Positions 1-10,084 of a stretch of DNA of 64,000 bases are shown one piece after another. Below the pieces are notes generated by a model. That model saw only the letters and a list, made by a program, of their open reading frames with translations. It ran no database searches and was not told where the DNA came from. The position numbers and the translations under genes are program-made. Each line of letters starts with the position of its first letter. Within the stretch, counting starts at the first letter, position 1. The DNA is from Piper betle (taxonomy: Eukaryota; Streptophyta; Magnoliopsida; Piperales; Piperaceae), in contig JAURVB010013847.1 in the NCBI GenBank assembly GCA_033002965.1, positions 1 to 64,000 on the forward strand, given 5' to 3'.

Positions 1-2095
1 CAAGTTTTTCAACCAAATTTTCTAAAAGTGGTAATGCAAACTGATATCGCTCATCTGAACTTGTTCCCAAATCTTGTAATCGGATAGTCATATTCCGAAA
101 TCTCCATATTTGCAATGGGGTAAGTGGACTTGTAGAGGAATGAATGAGGTTGGTATCCTCACTTTGGCTTGAATAACAATATCTAGCTTTAATTGTCCAA
201 CGATATAGCACATATTGACTTGGAATTTTGCAGAGTTGTTTCTTATGAAAAATTTTCAAAATGTGCATACACAAAATTCCTTCGCTTTCAAATTTCTTGC
301 AACTACATGTGACATTCACTTGTCCACAAGTTTGGTATGCAACAACATGTTTTTTAGCAGCATTATCATGTGGAAACACTTCATATTTTGTAATTGAACT
401 CTCCTCGCCGATTTTCTTGTAAATGCATCCTTGGCTCCTTTTCAATTGATCTTTAAACATTTCAAAATTTGTTCTCGTGTACATAGCCCCAGCTTCAGCC
501 TCAAGAGGAGAGTATCCACATAGCACAGGCTTGGAATTCAAAGTCTTAAAATCCTCTTGTTCCTCGTCAAATCTACGAGATTGTAACGCCCTATCATACT
601 GCCTCACAAAATCTGCCAGTGGGGTTTGTGAATGCACAAATCCATCAAAAAATGAGTTCATGCTCTCGCTTCTTTGGCTCGAAGTCATACCGGCAAAGAA
701 CTTATCCTTCATGTATATAGATATCCAATGGTGTCTGATATCATACATGGACGACAACCAACTGTTGTTGTCCAAATTGTATTTTTCTTTTATAATCTTC
801 CATTTCTCCTCAAATTCAGCGGTTGTATCACTTCTATATATCCAATCGCTATATTCTTTCTCAAATTCACTATGGTTGGACTTCAACTGTTTTAGATGAA
901 TCATGGCATTATTAGATATGTGCCATGAGCAAAACCTGTGATGGGTGTTCGGAAAAACAGTTGCAATAGCCTTTCGCATTGCACCATCTTGATCTGTGAT
1001 AATCGAAGTAGGTGCTTTTCCCCACATACATTTTAACCATGTCTTAAACAACCAAGTGAATGTTGCTTCTGTCTCATCAGCAAGTAAAGCACAACCAAAA
1101 AGTGATGATTGCCGATGATGATTTATACCTGTAAATGGAGCAAACGGCATGGAGAATGCATTGGTCCTATAAGTTACATCAAACACTATCACATCACCAA
1201 AGTTCATATAAGATGCCCTTGATCTCCCATCAGCCCAAAAAACATTTTGGGTTGTTCCATTCTCATCTAATTCAATTTCAAAGAAGAAGTCATTGTCTTT
1301 CACATTTTTCTCTTGAAAGTATTTAATAACACTTAAACATTGTCGCCCAACGTCATTCTTATGGGTGCTTTTTAGATGGTTGCTGCAAGCTTGGCGCGTC
1401 ACTATGTCTATGTTGATGCTATTAGAAGTTGCATTCAAAACTTTAGAGATGGCTGATGGTCTCATTCCTGTTTGATGTAGCGAATCAATCATATTCTTGC
1501 AGGATTCAGACAGTCGACTATGAGACCGAAGCTTTCCAACTTTGGTTGGAGTAGAGGAGTTATGACTATGAATGTCCAAAAAATCTTCTACTTTCCACAC
1601 TCCACACTTGCTCAGATGTATTCTCATATAAGCTTTGCAATCTTCTCTAGTCTCTCTATGCCTTTTAACTTCTCTCCCCATCTGCCTCTTGTCATTCATA
1701 TTTTTTTTACCTTCTTTCGAACAGACTAATTTTCGAGATATGATACAGTTCGTCTTTCTCGAACGATAAAACCCACCCTTTCGAATGCTAAACCCTTGTC
1801 TTCTTGCATACTGGTTGTAAAAATCATATGCTGCTTTTTCTGAAGAGAATTCCATGCCCAAACAAGGGGTCATATTTATAAATGATTCGGATATTTGTAC
1901 GGCTTCACCTTCAACTTGTGTTTCGTCAAAATCTTCACTAATCTTGTCAAATTCTTCAATTTCCACACAATCTTCTTCTGTAGTCTGCATTTCATGTTGA
2001 GTCAACCACAAATCATGTATCTGATCTTCATTATCTTCCATGGAACTACTAACATTTTTCCCGTCAGTATATCCAATGCTGCTATTTTCTTCCAT
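1..2095 (-). CDS. FAR1/FHY3-related protein (FRS family), C-terminus cut by window edge
   Basis: On the minus strand one uninterrupted frame runs 698 codons from the ATG at 2095 to the window edge, with no intron. The protein has an acidic N-terminus. A FAR1-type DNA-binding (WRKY-GCM1-like) region lies at about residues 88-175 and includes AYDFYNQYARRQGFSIRKG. The MULE transposase-like core spans about 300-400 with VIVFDVTYR (D306) and SIITDQDGAM (D368), and a later SESMNSFFDGF (E477) could complete a DDE triad. A SWIM zinc finger sits at 595-612 (C597, C599, C609, H611). FAR1/FHY3 proteins are transcription factors domesticated from Mutator-like transposases and act in the nucleus, classically in phytochrome A signalling. 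The lack of stops over 2 kb argues for selection. I saw no terminal inverted repeats on the visible side, so a host FRS gene is preferred over a live MULE, but the other end lies outside the window. The start is the first ATG after the in-frame upstream region becomes AT-rich. Confidence 0.9.
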   Translation of the reverse strand, partial: MEENSSIGYTDGKNVSSSMEDNEDQIHDLWLTQHEMQTTEEDCVEIEEFDKISEDFDETQVEGEAVQISESFINMTPCLGMEFSSEKAAYDFYNQYARRQGFSIRKGGFYRSRKTNCIISRKLVCSKEGKKNMNDKRQMGREVKRHRETREDCKAYMRIHLSKCGVWKVEDFLDIHSHNSSTPTKVGKLRSHSRLSESCKNMIDSLHQTGMRPSAISKVLNATSNSINIDIVTRQACSNHLKSTHKNDVGRQCLSVIKYFQEKNVKDNDFFFEIELDENGTTQNVFWADGRSRASYMNFGDVIVFDVTYRTNAFSMPFAPFTGINHHRQSSLFGCALLADETEATFTWLFKTWLKCMWGKAPTSIITDQDGAMRKAIATVFPNTHHRFCSWHISNNAMIHLKQLKSNHSEFEKEYSDWIYRSDTTAEFEEKWKIIKEKYNLDNNSWLSSMYDIRHHWISIYMKDKFFAGMTSSQRSESMNSFFDGFVHSQTPLADFVRQYDRALQSRRFDEEQEDFKTLNSKPVLCGYSPLEAEAGAMYTRTNFEMFKDQLKRSQGCIYKKIGEESSITKYEVFPHDNAAKKHVVAYQTCGQVNVTCSCKKFESEGILCMHILKIFHKKQLCKIPSQYVLYRWTIKARYCYSSQSEDTNLIHSSTSPLTPLQIWRFRNMTIRLQDLGTSSDERYQFALPLLENLVEKL

Positions 2096-2352
2096 CAGAT
2101 ATACAAAATAGAAAAATCTAAATCAACTTGAAGAACAAGACCAAACCAATTATTTTTCGGTATTGAATTCCCTTGCCGGCGTCCAACTATTTCACAATGG
2201 CTTGCTCTCCTTCAAAGCCATCGGCGTTGCCTTATCAATCTACCTGCTAAAAAAAAAATCAAATATTGACAAAAACCTGCAATTAAAAATTTACCATTCG
2301 CTGATTATATATTTAATCTACAACAAAAAAACTAAGCCACCAGTTTAATTCA
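2096..2352. other. 5' flank of the FAR1-like gene
   Basis: This stretch lies upstream of the minus-strand FAR1-like start and presumably holds its 5' UTR and promoter. Sequence around 2160-2250 is less AT-rich and could be a 5' UTR exon. No motif fixes a transcription start. Confidence 0.35.
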
Positions 2353-2998
2353 TGGTTGTAAAAATCGGAATCGAAATCGGAATCGGTTTTCGAAGGAGTC
2401 TGAATCGGAATCGGAATCGGTCTAAATCGGATAGGAATCGGTTCAGTTGAATCGGTCCTATACAAAAATTTCAACTTAATCAAAATTAGTGGGTTATTAG
2501 TATAGAATATGTCATTTTGATATAATTTTCATGTTATAATACGTATTATATTTTATGATATTTTTTAATATATTTTTAGATTTTTTTAAAATTATTTGGA
2601 GTTAGTTATTATTTTTGACTCGAGTCGGACTCGAGTCAACTTTTAATTACGAAAATGCCACTTATATTTCATCCCTCGTTCTCCCCCGCCGCTGCCACCG
2701 CCCTCGCCGCCCTGTCGCCCCGTCGCCCCCCTCGCCCCCTGTCCCGCCCCGTCACCACCCTCGTTGCCCTATTGCCCCGTCGCCCCCCCCGCCTTCCGCC
2801 CCGAAGCCGCCCTCGCAACTCGCCTCGCCCCGCCTCGCAGCCCGGCCCCGCCCTCGCAGCTCGCCCCACTCCGCACTCGATTGCCACGTTACTTTTTTAA
2901 ATCGGATCGCCGCCAATCCGATTTAAATCGATAACAGAAAACCAATTTAATTGGAACAAATTTCATCGCCTCAAATGCAGTGGACCAAATTTCAACCA
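2353..2998. mobile_element. Non-autonomous TIR element, TGGTTG family, copy 1
   Basis: The left end reads TGGTTGTAAAAATCGGAATC. The right end, on the other strand, reads TGGTTGAAATTTGGTCCACT, giving short imperfect terminal inverted repeats. The left end is followed by many AATCGG subterminal repeats. The interior switches from AT-rich DNA to a C/G-rich block (about 2685-2890). A second copy (29021-29690) shares the termini, the TCAACTTTTAATTA segment before a conserved ATGCCAC, and a GC-rich core. Frames inside it are Pro/Arg/Ala-rich shadows on both strands and are not genes. No clean target duplication was found, so the superfamily is unknown (hAT-like is a guess). Confidence 0.55.
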
Positions 2999-3060
2999 TC
3001 TCAAATTTTCGTATCATAATGTATCCAGCCCAAAACATGAGACAAACCAAAGCCAGATTA

Positions 3061-3350
3061 GAGGAGGAAGAAGCCAATGCTCACCGGAACGGAGAGGCCA
3101 GTGCCGAGGTCATCGTCGGCGGTGCTATCTGGCCCGGAGAAATCGGAGCCGAACTCCGCCGGGAAGAGCGCGCCGGGTTCAGAGCAGAGAAACAGAGGAA
3201 CAAGCAACCAGCCGGATCAGAGGAGGAAGAAGCCAACGCTCACCGGAAAGGAGAGGCCAGCGCTGAGGTCGTCGTCGGAGGCGCTATCCGGCCGGAAGAA
3301 ACCGAAGCCGGACTCCGCCAGCAAGAACACGCCGGATCAGAGAAGAAATA
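3061..3350. repeat. GC-rich tandem duplication, 159-bp period (two units)
   Basis: GAGGAGGAAGAAGCCAA starts at 3061 and again at 3220, and the following bases (TCACCGGAA, GGAGAGGCCAG, and so on) align closely. The period is 159 bp, a multiple of three, so a plus-strand frame stays open across both units with a repeated Glu/Ala-rich peptide. No known domain is seen. The block sits between the TGGTTG element and a second set of GC-rich repeats and may belong to an unidentified transposon. Confidence 0.6.
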
Positions 3351-3382
3351 GCGAAACAGAGCACGAAAACAGAGCAGCCAAT

Positions 3383-3905
3383 CGGCGTCGGCGGCGTTGA
3401 TGGAGACGATGCCAACAGAGGACTCCGCGACCACCTCCTCACTGGACTCCAATGCCAACGCCTCCCGCCTTCTTCCGGCCGGCCGTGCTGCGTGGCGTCA
3501 CGGGAGAAACAGAGGAACCAACGCCGCCGCACAGCTCCAGGAGAAACAAAGCAGGCAACTTCGACGGCGTTGGCGGCGTCGATCGAGGCGATTCTAACGA
3601 TGCTCTCATGCCTCCTCACCGGACTCCCATGACGACGCGTCCCGCCGGCCGTGCTGCGTGGCGTCCCAGGAGAAACAGAGGAACCAACGCAGCACAACTC
3701 CGGGAGAAACAGAGCCTTCAACTTATTCGGCGTTGGCGGCGGCGTCGATCGAGATGATGCCAACGGTGGACTCCGCAACCGCCTCCTCACCGGACTCCCA
3801 TGCCGATGCCTCCCACCATCATCCGGGCAGTGTGCTGCACGGCGTCGTGGGATGAACGGAGGGAGCAGACGCGGGAGAAGCAGAGCACAAGCGGGAGAAA
3901 TCAGA
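3383..3905. repeat. GC-rich tandem repeat, about 163-182 bp units (three copies)
   Basis: CGGCGT(T/C)GGCGGCG begins units at 3383, 3565 and 3728. Each unit continues with a variant of ACTCCCATGCC, a GCCGG...CGTG segment and GGAGAAACAGAG. The units differ by indels, so the array is not recent. Open frames exist on both strands only because of the base composition. It ends next to the hairpin at 3917-3958. Confidence 0.6.
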
Positions 3906-3916
3906 GAAACGCGGGA

Positions 3917-3958
3917 TTTTTTACAGCCGTTGGATGGAAATCCGACGGCTGTAAAAAA
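3917..3958. repeat. Perfect 14-bp inverted repeat (hairpin)
   Basis: TTTTTTACAGCCGT at 3917-3930 is the exact reverse complement of ACGGCTGTAAAAAA at 3945-3958, around a 14-base loop. It sits where the GC-rich repeat block ends and AT-rich DNA begins. It could be a relic of TIR ends of a MITE that has lost its interior. Confidence 0.6.
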
Positions 3959-4006
3959 ATTCAAGCATAGAAAACTTACCTGTGCTGCAGCATAGGAAAA
4001 TTTTTA

Positions 4007-4008
<2 letters not shown>

Positions 4009-4039
<31 letters not shown>
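4009..4039. repeat. (AT)n microsatellite
   Basis: An uninterrupted AT dinucleotide run. Downstream of it the sequence matches the interior of the solo LTR at 26323-30147, where a shorter AT run occupies the equivalent place. The truncation breakpoint of the left LTR copy therefore falls at this run. Confidence 0.8.
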
Positions 4040-4041
<2 letters not shown>

Positions 4042-6808
4042 ATATACCCTATGTGGACCCCACCACATCCACGAATTGTCAAATGACAAGATCTCGCCAA
4101 ACGGCAAGATCTAGATCATCTAGCAAATTTAGAAAAATCTAGCTCTTCTCTCCCACTATTTCAGAGTTTTCTACCTTTGGCGCTGCTGCCACTTTTGGTC
4201 ACCTTCAGTAAGTCTCCGGCTCGCCTCTGGCCATTTGATCGGCACCATTATGACTGCCTTACAACCAGCTATCAATCCATACTCGTCAACACCCCCGGCA
4301 CCGCCGGCTGATGGTGTTTTGTTCGCCGATTTTCCAGAGCCACTGACACTTTTAGGGCATTTTTTGGTGCCGGCAAGCCTCTTCCGGTGAGGCTGATCAC
4401 CAGACAACTTGCCCTTGTCGAGGCCAACATTTAGAGATCACCCCCGACCCTCGTCATGGCCGTGATCGCCGCCGGCAACATCGCCATACTCGACAGCGAT
4501 TTTATTCCTTTCCAACTATTTTTTGCCCAGCAAATGGTCGGAGTTTGTCTATCACCACCGCCATCACCTTCTCCTCGATCTCCTTTGTCGATTAGGACCA
4601 ACAAGCTCGCCATTGTTGGAGTTTTTTGGTGATGAGCACCGCCGGCTAGTTTGCCTGATTGGTCACATTCACATCGAGATGTGTCCCCCTGCTTGCACCC
4701 GTGCCTGCTTGCCTGTTTTTGTATCTGTGTTTGCCCAGCCAACCCAACCCACTATTTTAGTTAACCTAGATTGAGTTATCTCAACCCAACTCGATTTATT
4801 CAACCTAGTTGACTCAGTCACTTTTTTCAATTGTTTTCGGATGTTACGAGCTAACTCGGCCCGACTCTGTCCAATTTAACCTAGTTGGCTCGGTCCGAAT
4901 TGTTTTTCGATCGTTTTTGGTAATTCAAGACCCCATATATTATTTTAGATGTATATTCACATTATTTCACATATTTTGAGGTTGCAAGTGTTTTTTTATT
5001 TATTATTTATATGTTTATTTATTTTATTTATTTATTTATTATTATTTAAATAATTGTCATACATGATGAATGATTATATAGTTATTTATTATTATTGATG
5101 ATATATTTATGTATCAATATTTATCTCATTAATGTTTATCAAATCTCATTTAATTATTTAATTTTTTAGTTAAATAGTTATTTATTTAATTATTTGCTCA
5201 CATATATATTATTTACTCGTGTTTAGATGTGTTCATGCATTTGATAATTATATTGTTATTATTCATGATTAATTACTATTAACTATTTATTCATTTAATT
5301 ATGTAAAGATTTATTTATTTATTTACTAACTCGTGTATGTATTAATATTTACTCGCATTTAGTTGCAAAATCATGTATTCTTATAATTATAATTATAATT
5401 ATGATTTCTTGACCGATGTACTATATATTTATTTATAATTTTTCTTTTAAGATAAGTGAGTTTATTTCATTAACTATTTATTCTCATGCATGTTTAGTTG
5501 TCACTTGCTATTATTGTGATGTTTTTTCGAGTTTCTATTATTTTTATTTATTGTTAATTAATTAATTAAATAATTATTTATTTAGCATGTCTCAATTTAC
5601 GTGTCATGCATTGTTTGTTTATTTCATTTGCAATGCTTGATTGTTTAAGTATTATTATTGTTGATATGAGTACACATCACAACCATGCATTATAAAGAGT
5701 TTTCAGTCTTTTACTTAGGAGTGGGTTCCGATGTATTTTCGAGACGTTGAGCTCACCGTAAACGTGACATCATGTTTGGAGTTTGGACCACATGCCCATT
5801 AAAATTCTTCTCAGATTTGTTAATTTACTCTATTGTGGAGTTGAATTTCAAATCTTAGGACGTGTTAAATAACTGTTATATCGGATCCCATTTAATATGG
5901 GCTATTTACACGTATTTTACTTTTGTGATTAATAACTATGAAGGATGAGATTCTTAAGATTGTTTTTGAACTTAGCTCCATCTCACGTTGCCTTCGAGTC
6001 TATTTATATAATTCATTTCCCAACTATATATGTAACTTTTATTGAGTTTTCAGTGATCTGAAAATTGGTGAATTTAACTTTATGTATACTATGAGTGGAT
6101 AAATACACAAGTCGCAACAGGTTCTAGATTAACGAAAGGGTTTTTCCATTGCCAAAGAATTCTGACATCTCTACATCTTGACCTTTCTTCACGTCCGGAG
6201 AGACATAAAGTAGACGGGTACTATTGTGTATAAAACATGTCTAGACTTGTGGTATCAAAGGGTGCTAAAGGCGACTGCTTGAGTAGTCATTATTCTCTTG
6301 GTCAAGCATTATATGGAGGTATAAAGAGGGCTTAAGATATATACCTTTTGTCTCTAAAGTGAGACCAATTATTGTCGAAAGAGGCATTTGCCGAGAGTGG
6401 TATAGAATTAGTTTAGTTCGGGATATTATTGAGTCTGCAGCTCGATGACTCTTCTATAGATGTCCTTGGAGTGTTCCCATAGAGATTATATATCGTTTTC
6501 TTTCCACGTGAAAATTAGTTTTTACTTGTCGGTTTGTATTAGTTATTTTTTGGACTAGCAACATTCGTTACTAACATTTTTCTATTATTTTTTGTGTTTA
6601 GCACACATTTATTTTCTTTTGTACTTTTATCTATGCTTGATGTATTTTCTTATATAATTAGTAATGTCTTTCATTCTCAAGGCCTCAAGAGAGTCATTTC
6701 GATTTGTTTATCTTTTTAGTCTTATAGATTAATCGATTTAATCATTGTTTGACTTGATTGTAATAATTATGATATGGATATTTAGTGAATCAGAACCGGG
6801 GTAGTACA
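4040..6808 (+). mobile_element. 5'-truncated long LTR, diverged copy of the 26323-30147 family
   Basis: This region aligns in order with the solo LTR further right. Both have a T(A/C)...GTGG(A/G)CCC segment after the AT run and then a CTGCTG(C/T)CACTTT segment. Next come GACTGCCTT, a block of Thr/Ser-like GC-moderate DNA and the AACCCAA/TTGAGTTA segment. After a long TTATT-rich tract there is AACGAAAGGG / AGTGAGAGGG, and the 3' terminus is GGGGTAGTACA (6808) versus GGGGTATTACA. About the first 515 bp of the LTR are missing and are replaced by the GC-rich repeats. No coding region is present. Small open frames here (for example 4171-4774) are shadows. Confidence 0.65.
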
Positions 6809-7059
6809 GGGCATATGGACTTTCTTAATGACAAATGTAAAATTGTAAAATAATAATAAGTGACATGAGATCAATTTTTTTGCCCGTCAAATAGTAGTGA
6901 GTTTTCTTTTGTTATCATTATAAATTTTATCATGACTTCACTAGTAATTATCAACCAATGGCTTTTATTGGGTCTATTTGATTTGGTTCGTATACAATAA
7001 TGTAAATGACATAAAAATTTAAAAAAATCAACAATATTGAGAGTAGATATATTTAATGT

Positions 7060-7102
<43 letters not shown>

Positions 7103-7299
7103 GACATAAAAATAAGTTTCTCTTTTATCTCAATAGATAAAAAAGGTGAATAATTTTATTAAAATTGACTATTTTAAAATTTTAAATGATTTATATATTT
7201 TTATGGCAGCGAAGGAGACTCTAAATTGTAGGCCATCCAACAAATAGAAAAGTCGAATCACATGCCATGTAAAATAAAACAAAGAAAATGTGCCATAAT
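6809..7299. other. AT-rich spacer with a TA microsatellite
   Basis: No gene is seen. A TA repeat covers about 7061-7099. It is bracketed by direct copies of AAATGACATAAAAAT (about 7004-7018 and 7099-7113), which could be a target duplication or slippage product. Confidence 0.4.
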
Positions 7300-7780
7300 T
7301 AGGGGTGTTAATTGAGCGAGCGAGCCGAGCTCAACATATATTCGAACTCGGCTCGAATAATTCGAAACTCGTTCAAACTCGACTCGAAATCGAATGAGTT
7401 TTAGACATACATGTTCGAGTTCGAGTATGTGTTTGAGCTCGACCCATGAGACCAATGTGGTTTGAACCCACAACCTTAAAGTCATCAAGGTGAATACTTA
7501 CCATCTCAACTATCTTGTTTCTTTGTAATTATATTGCATATATATATATATATAATATAAAGACTATATTATTATATTATTTTATCGAGTCGAGTTCGAG
7601 TCGAGCTACAAGTCGAATTCGAGTTATAACCGAGTCGAGTCGAGTCGAATATGACCTTGCTCAAACTCGGCTCGTAAGATTCGAGTTCGAGTCGAGCATT
7701 TAAATGTCGAGTTTCGAGTCGAGTCAAGCTGAGCCGAACGCTAAATACTCACAAACTAGCTCGTTCAATTAGCAACCCTA
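7300..7780. mobile_element. hAT-like MITE rich in GAGTCGAG (481 bp)
   Basis: The left terminus TAGGGGTGTTAATTGAGCGA and the right terminus, read on the other strand, TAGGGTTGCTAATTGAACGA form terminal inverted repeats of about 20 bp. Flanking octamers GCCATAAT and ACTATAAT agree at six of eight bases, as expected for a decayed 8-bp target duplication. The subterminal regions are packed with GAGTCGAG/CTCGACTC motifs and the centre holds a TA run. Related copies are seen near 19303, 30533 and 58236. No transposase frame is present. Confidence 0.7.
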
Positions 7781-9479
7781 ACTATAATTATACGAGTGAC
7801 CTTTTTGACGCATAAAAGACGTGTGACCCCACACGTACGAAAACAAGCATTCATCACCAACCAGTGCGGTGCACATAATTACGCTCCCGGCGCATGCAAG
7901 AAATGTAGCAACGTGCTACAAAATTAAAAAAGAAAAAAATGTGGCAAGGCGACAAGTGACATTGGAAACGTGGTATAATGTTACTCTTAAAATAACAATA
8001 ATAATAATAATAAAAGGCACCCCACTCGCACACATTGGCCCATCCCTCCCCCATACTTGACTTCCCTCCTAATCTCCCCTTTTATTTATCATAATTAAAT
8101 GATAATACTGTTTATTATAAATCAATTGCGGTTACGTAATGAATGACCTCATTCTTAGTTTAGGCCAATAATCAATGCTTTGATTGACATCAGCTTCTTA
8201 ATTACTGGCGACTCGTTTTTGGGCGAATTAGTAAACATGCACGGCCCGAGGTCATTGTAATGATATGGTCCATGTGTTGTTTGGCATGCTAAGCAATTTT
8301 TTCCTTGTTTAATCTTTGTCGTCTATAACATATATAGAGTTATGACGTGTAAAAATAATGCTTGGCATGGGTGGTTGGCATTTGATTTTCTTATTACTAT
8401 TTTATTATGATATTGGTAACCATCATGCATACTATTTGCACTGATCAGAAATGTTTGACGAATCTCTTCCTTACAGTATTCTTGGCGCATGTACAGTTGT
8501 GCGTAGTCCGGGGACTATATTTTGCCAACATTTCTTATCTTGATATCCCTCACAAAGTACAAGCCGTCGCTTCAAGTTATGGTGCCAGACATGCTTGTTA
8601 TCAATATATCTCACAATTTTATAAGACAATTTGGGGGCAAGCTACTGTGCTCTTTCCTTCGTCCAAGGACTACAATAATATAATAATAATAAATAAAACT
8701 TTTTCTCTTGGCTTCCCTCGCGTTGCACGTTTTGAATGAGCGTATATCAGATGAGTAGAGACAGTGCTCGTCCTTCTTCTCATAATTAAATCTTTGGACG
8801 GCTATCTGCACGAGGTAAATACTTTTTCACTACACGTTATTAAATCTGCTCTCTTGTTCTTAGCCACTGGCCAGTCTGTCGACGCAAAATGCAGCTGCTT
8901 GGCTGCTTGCTAACATGGCCATAGTGATCCGACTCAAATTACGATAAACCATGCAGCATTCATTCACTAACTAATGCGGTAATTGTTTTGATGCAGTACC
9001 AAAGTTTCATGCTTCAATACTTACCGAGTTTTTTAGTTACAGACTATCACCTTAAAATGTATCATCTTTGTCGGGATTACTAAAAGCTAGGTTACAAGAG
9101 GGATATTATTCTGCGTGGCCTGTGCAAATAATTATCATTCGGACCCAGAAGAAGATGGAGCCATTAGAGGGCTCCGTCAAGCCAAGCCAAAGCCAAAGAA
9201 TAAGAAGAGAAAAAAAGGCGAAAAAAGGAGATAGTTCCTTTGTGAACGTGGATGCTTTTAAAAATCAACCTCCCCCGTAGCTCAAACACTCACCCCGTGG
9301 TAGCTCATTATCTCCTTTCCCACCAGGTGAGGCCTCGGCCTCCGTCTGCCCAGATCTCAATTATGAACGATGCCAAGGATACAAATTAGTAGCAGTACTC
9401 CTCCTAGCTAAATTCAGAGTTCTTGGAAGGTGGAGATCCGTGCCAACTAATTAAATTTGCTACCTGGGTGGTGTTGGTA
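7781..9479. other. Intergenic, upstream of the FLZ gene
   Basis: No gene is recognised. The frame at 8407-8739 has no domain I know and no exon context. The last 400 bp before 9480 include CT/CA-rich stretches and are the likely promoter and 5' UTR of the FLZ gene, but no core element can be fixed. Confidence 0.35.
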
Positions 9480-10084
9480 ATGGCCAGGTCATGGAGGCTG
9501 CAGGCCAACTCCGTCAACTGTGACAGGGGAGTCGGACTGCAGATTCTGGTACACGACGGTCATCACCCAAGCTCCGGCAAGGAGCACTACTCTTGTGTCA
9601 TCAGCAAGTCCGTGGCCAGATGGTGGATCGAGCCCGTCCTCGCCTCTGGCCATCCCAGGCCGGCTGCTGGCCAGGACTCCCGCTTCCTTCAAGCTTGTCA
9701 TTTGTGCCACAAGAAGCTATGCCCTGAGAACGACGTTTACATGTACAGGTACAAAATTCCCGAGACTTTTTCCCAATAGCTTAATTGGGTCGAGAAATTA
9801 ATGGAGCTAAGATTAACATCAATTGTGTATCCATAATTTGTTTTCTTCTCCCTCGAAATATGTGGCGAGGATGAGTTAATGGTATGTGTCGGTAAAACTG
9901 CAGGGGAGACCAGGCCTACTGTAGCATGGACTGTCGGCATAAGCAAATTTTCATCGACGAGATGAGTGAAAGAGAAGCCCTGCTTGCTAGGAGGAACTCG
10001 TCGGCAACGACGCCTTCGCATCGCCCATGCAACTCACCGGCGGCTAAACCACACCGGCGGAGAGGGATATGGGTAGTAGCTTGA
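9480..10084 (+). CDS. FLZ-type (FCS-like, DUF581) zinc finger protein
   Basis: Two exons, 9480-9748 and 9904-10084, give a 149-residue protein. The intron has GT at 9749 and a CAG acceptor at 9901-9903. The N-terminal part contains GVGLQILVHD, a segment typical of one FLZ branch. The FLZ finger spans the splice junction: FLQACHLCHKKLCPENDVYM in exon 1, then YR and GDQAYCSMDCRHKQIFIDE. This supplies the C-x2-C and C-x3-C zinc ligands plus the conserved D-V-Y-M-Y-R-G-D core. The tail is basic (HRRRGIWVV). FLZ proteins are plant-specific adaptors that bind SnRK1 kinase and act in sugar and stress signalling, in nucleus and cytoplasm. The ATG at 9480 is chosen because the frame upstream has no ATG before a non-conserved region. 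The gene converges with the bHLH gene downstream. The family call is very secure and the exact member is unknown. Confidence 0.9.

Noticed and set aside
2615..2926. Pro/Arg-rich frames on both strands
   Set aside because: They lie in the GC-rich core of a TIR element and are compositional artefacts.
3284..3964. 226-codon minus-strand frame and overlapping plus-strand frames
   Set aside because: Low-complexity GC-rich tandem repeats keep both strands open. No recognisable protein.
8407..8739. 110-codon plus-strand frame
   Set aside because: No domain, alternative frame also open, and position in ordinary spacer DNA.
9423..9479. Upstream extension of the FLZ frame
   Set aside because: It opens with TTG and not ATG and is not conserved in sequence character. 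The ATG at 9480 fits FLZ proteins.
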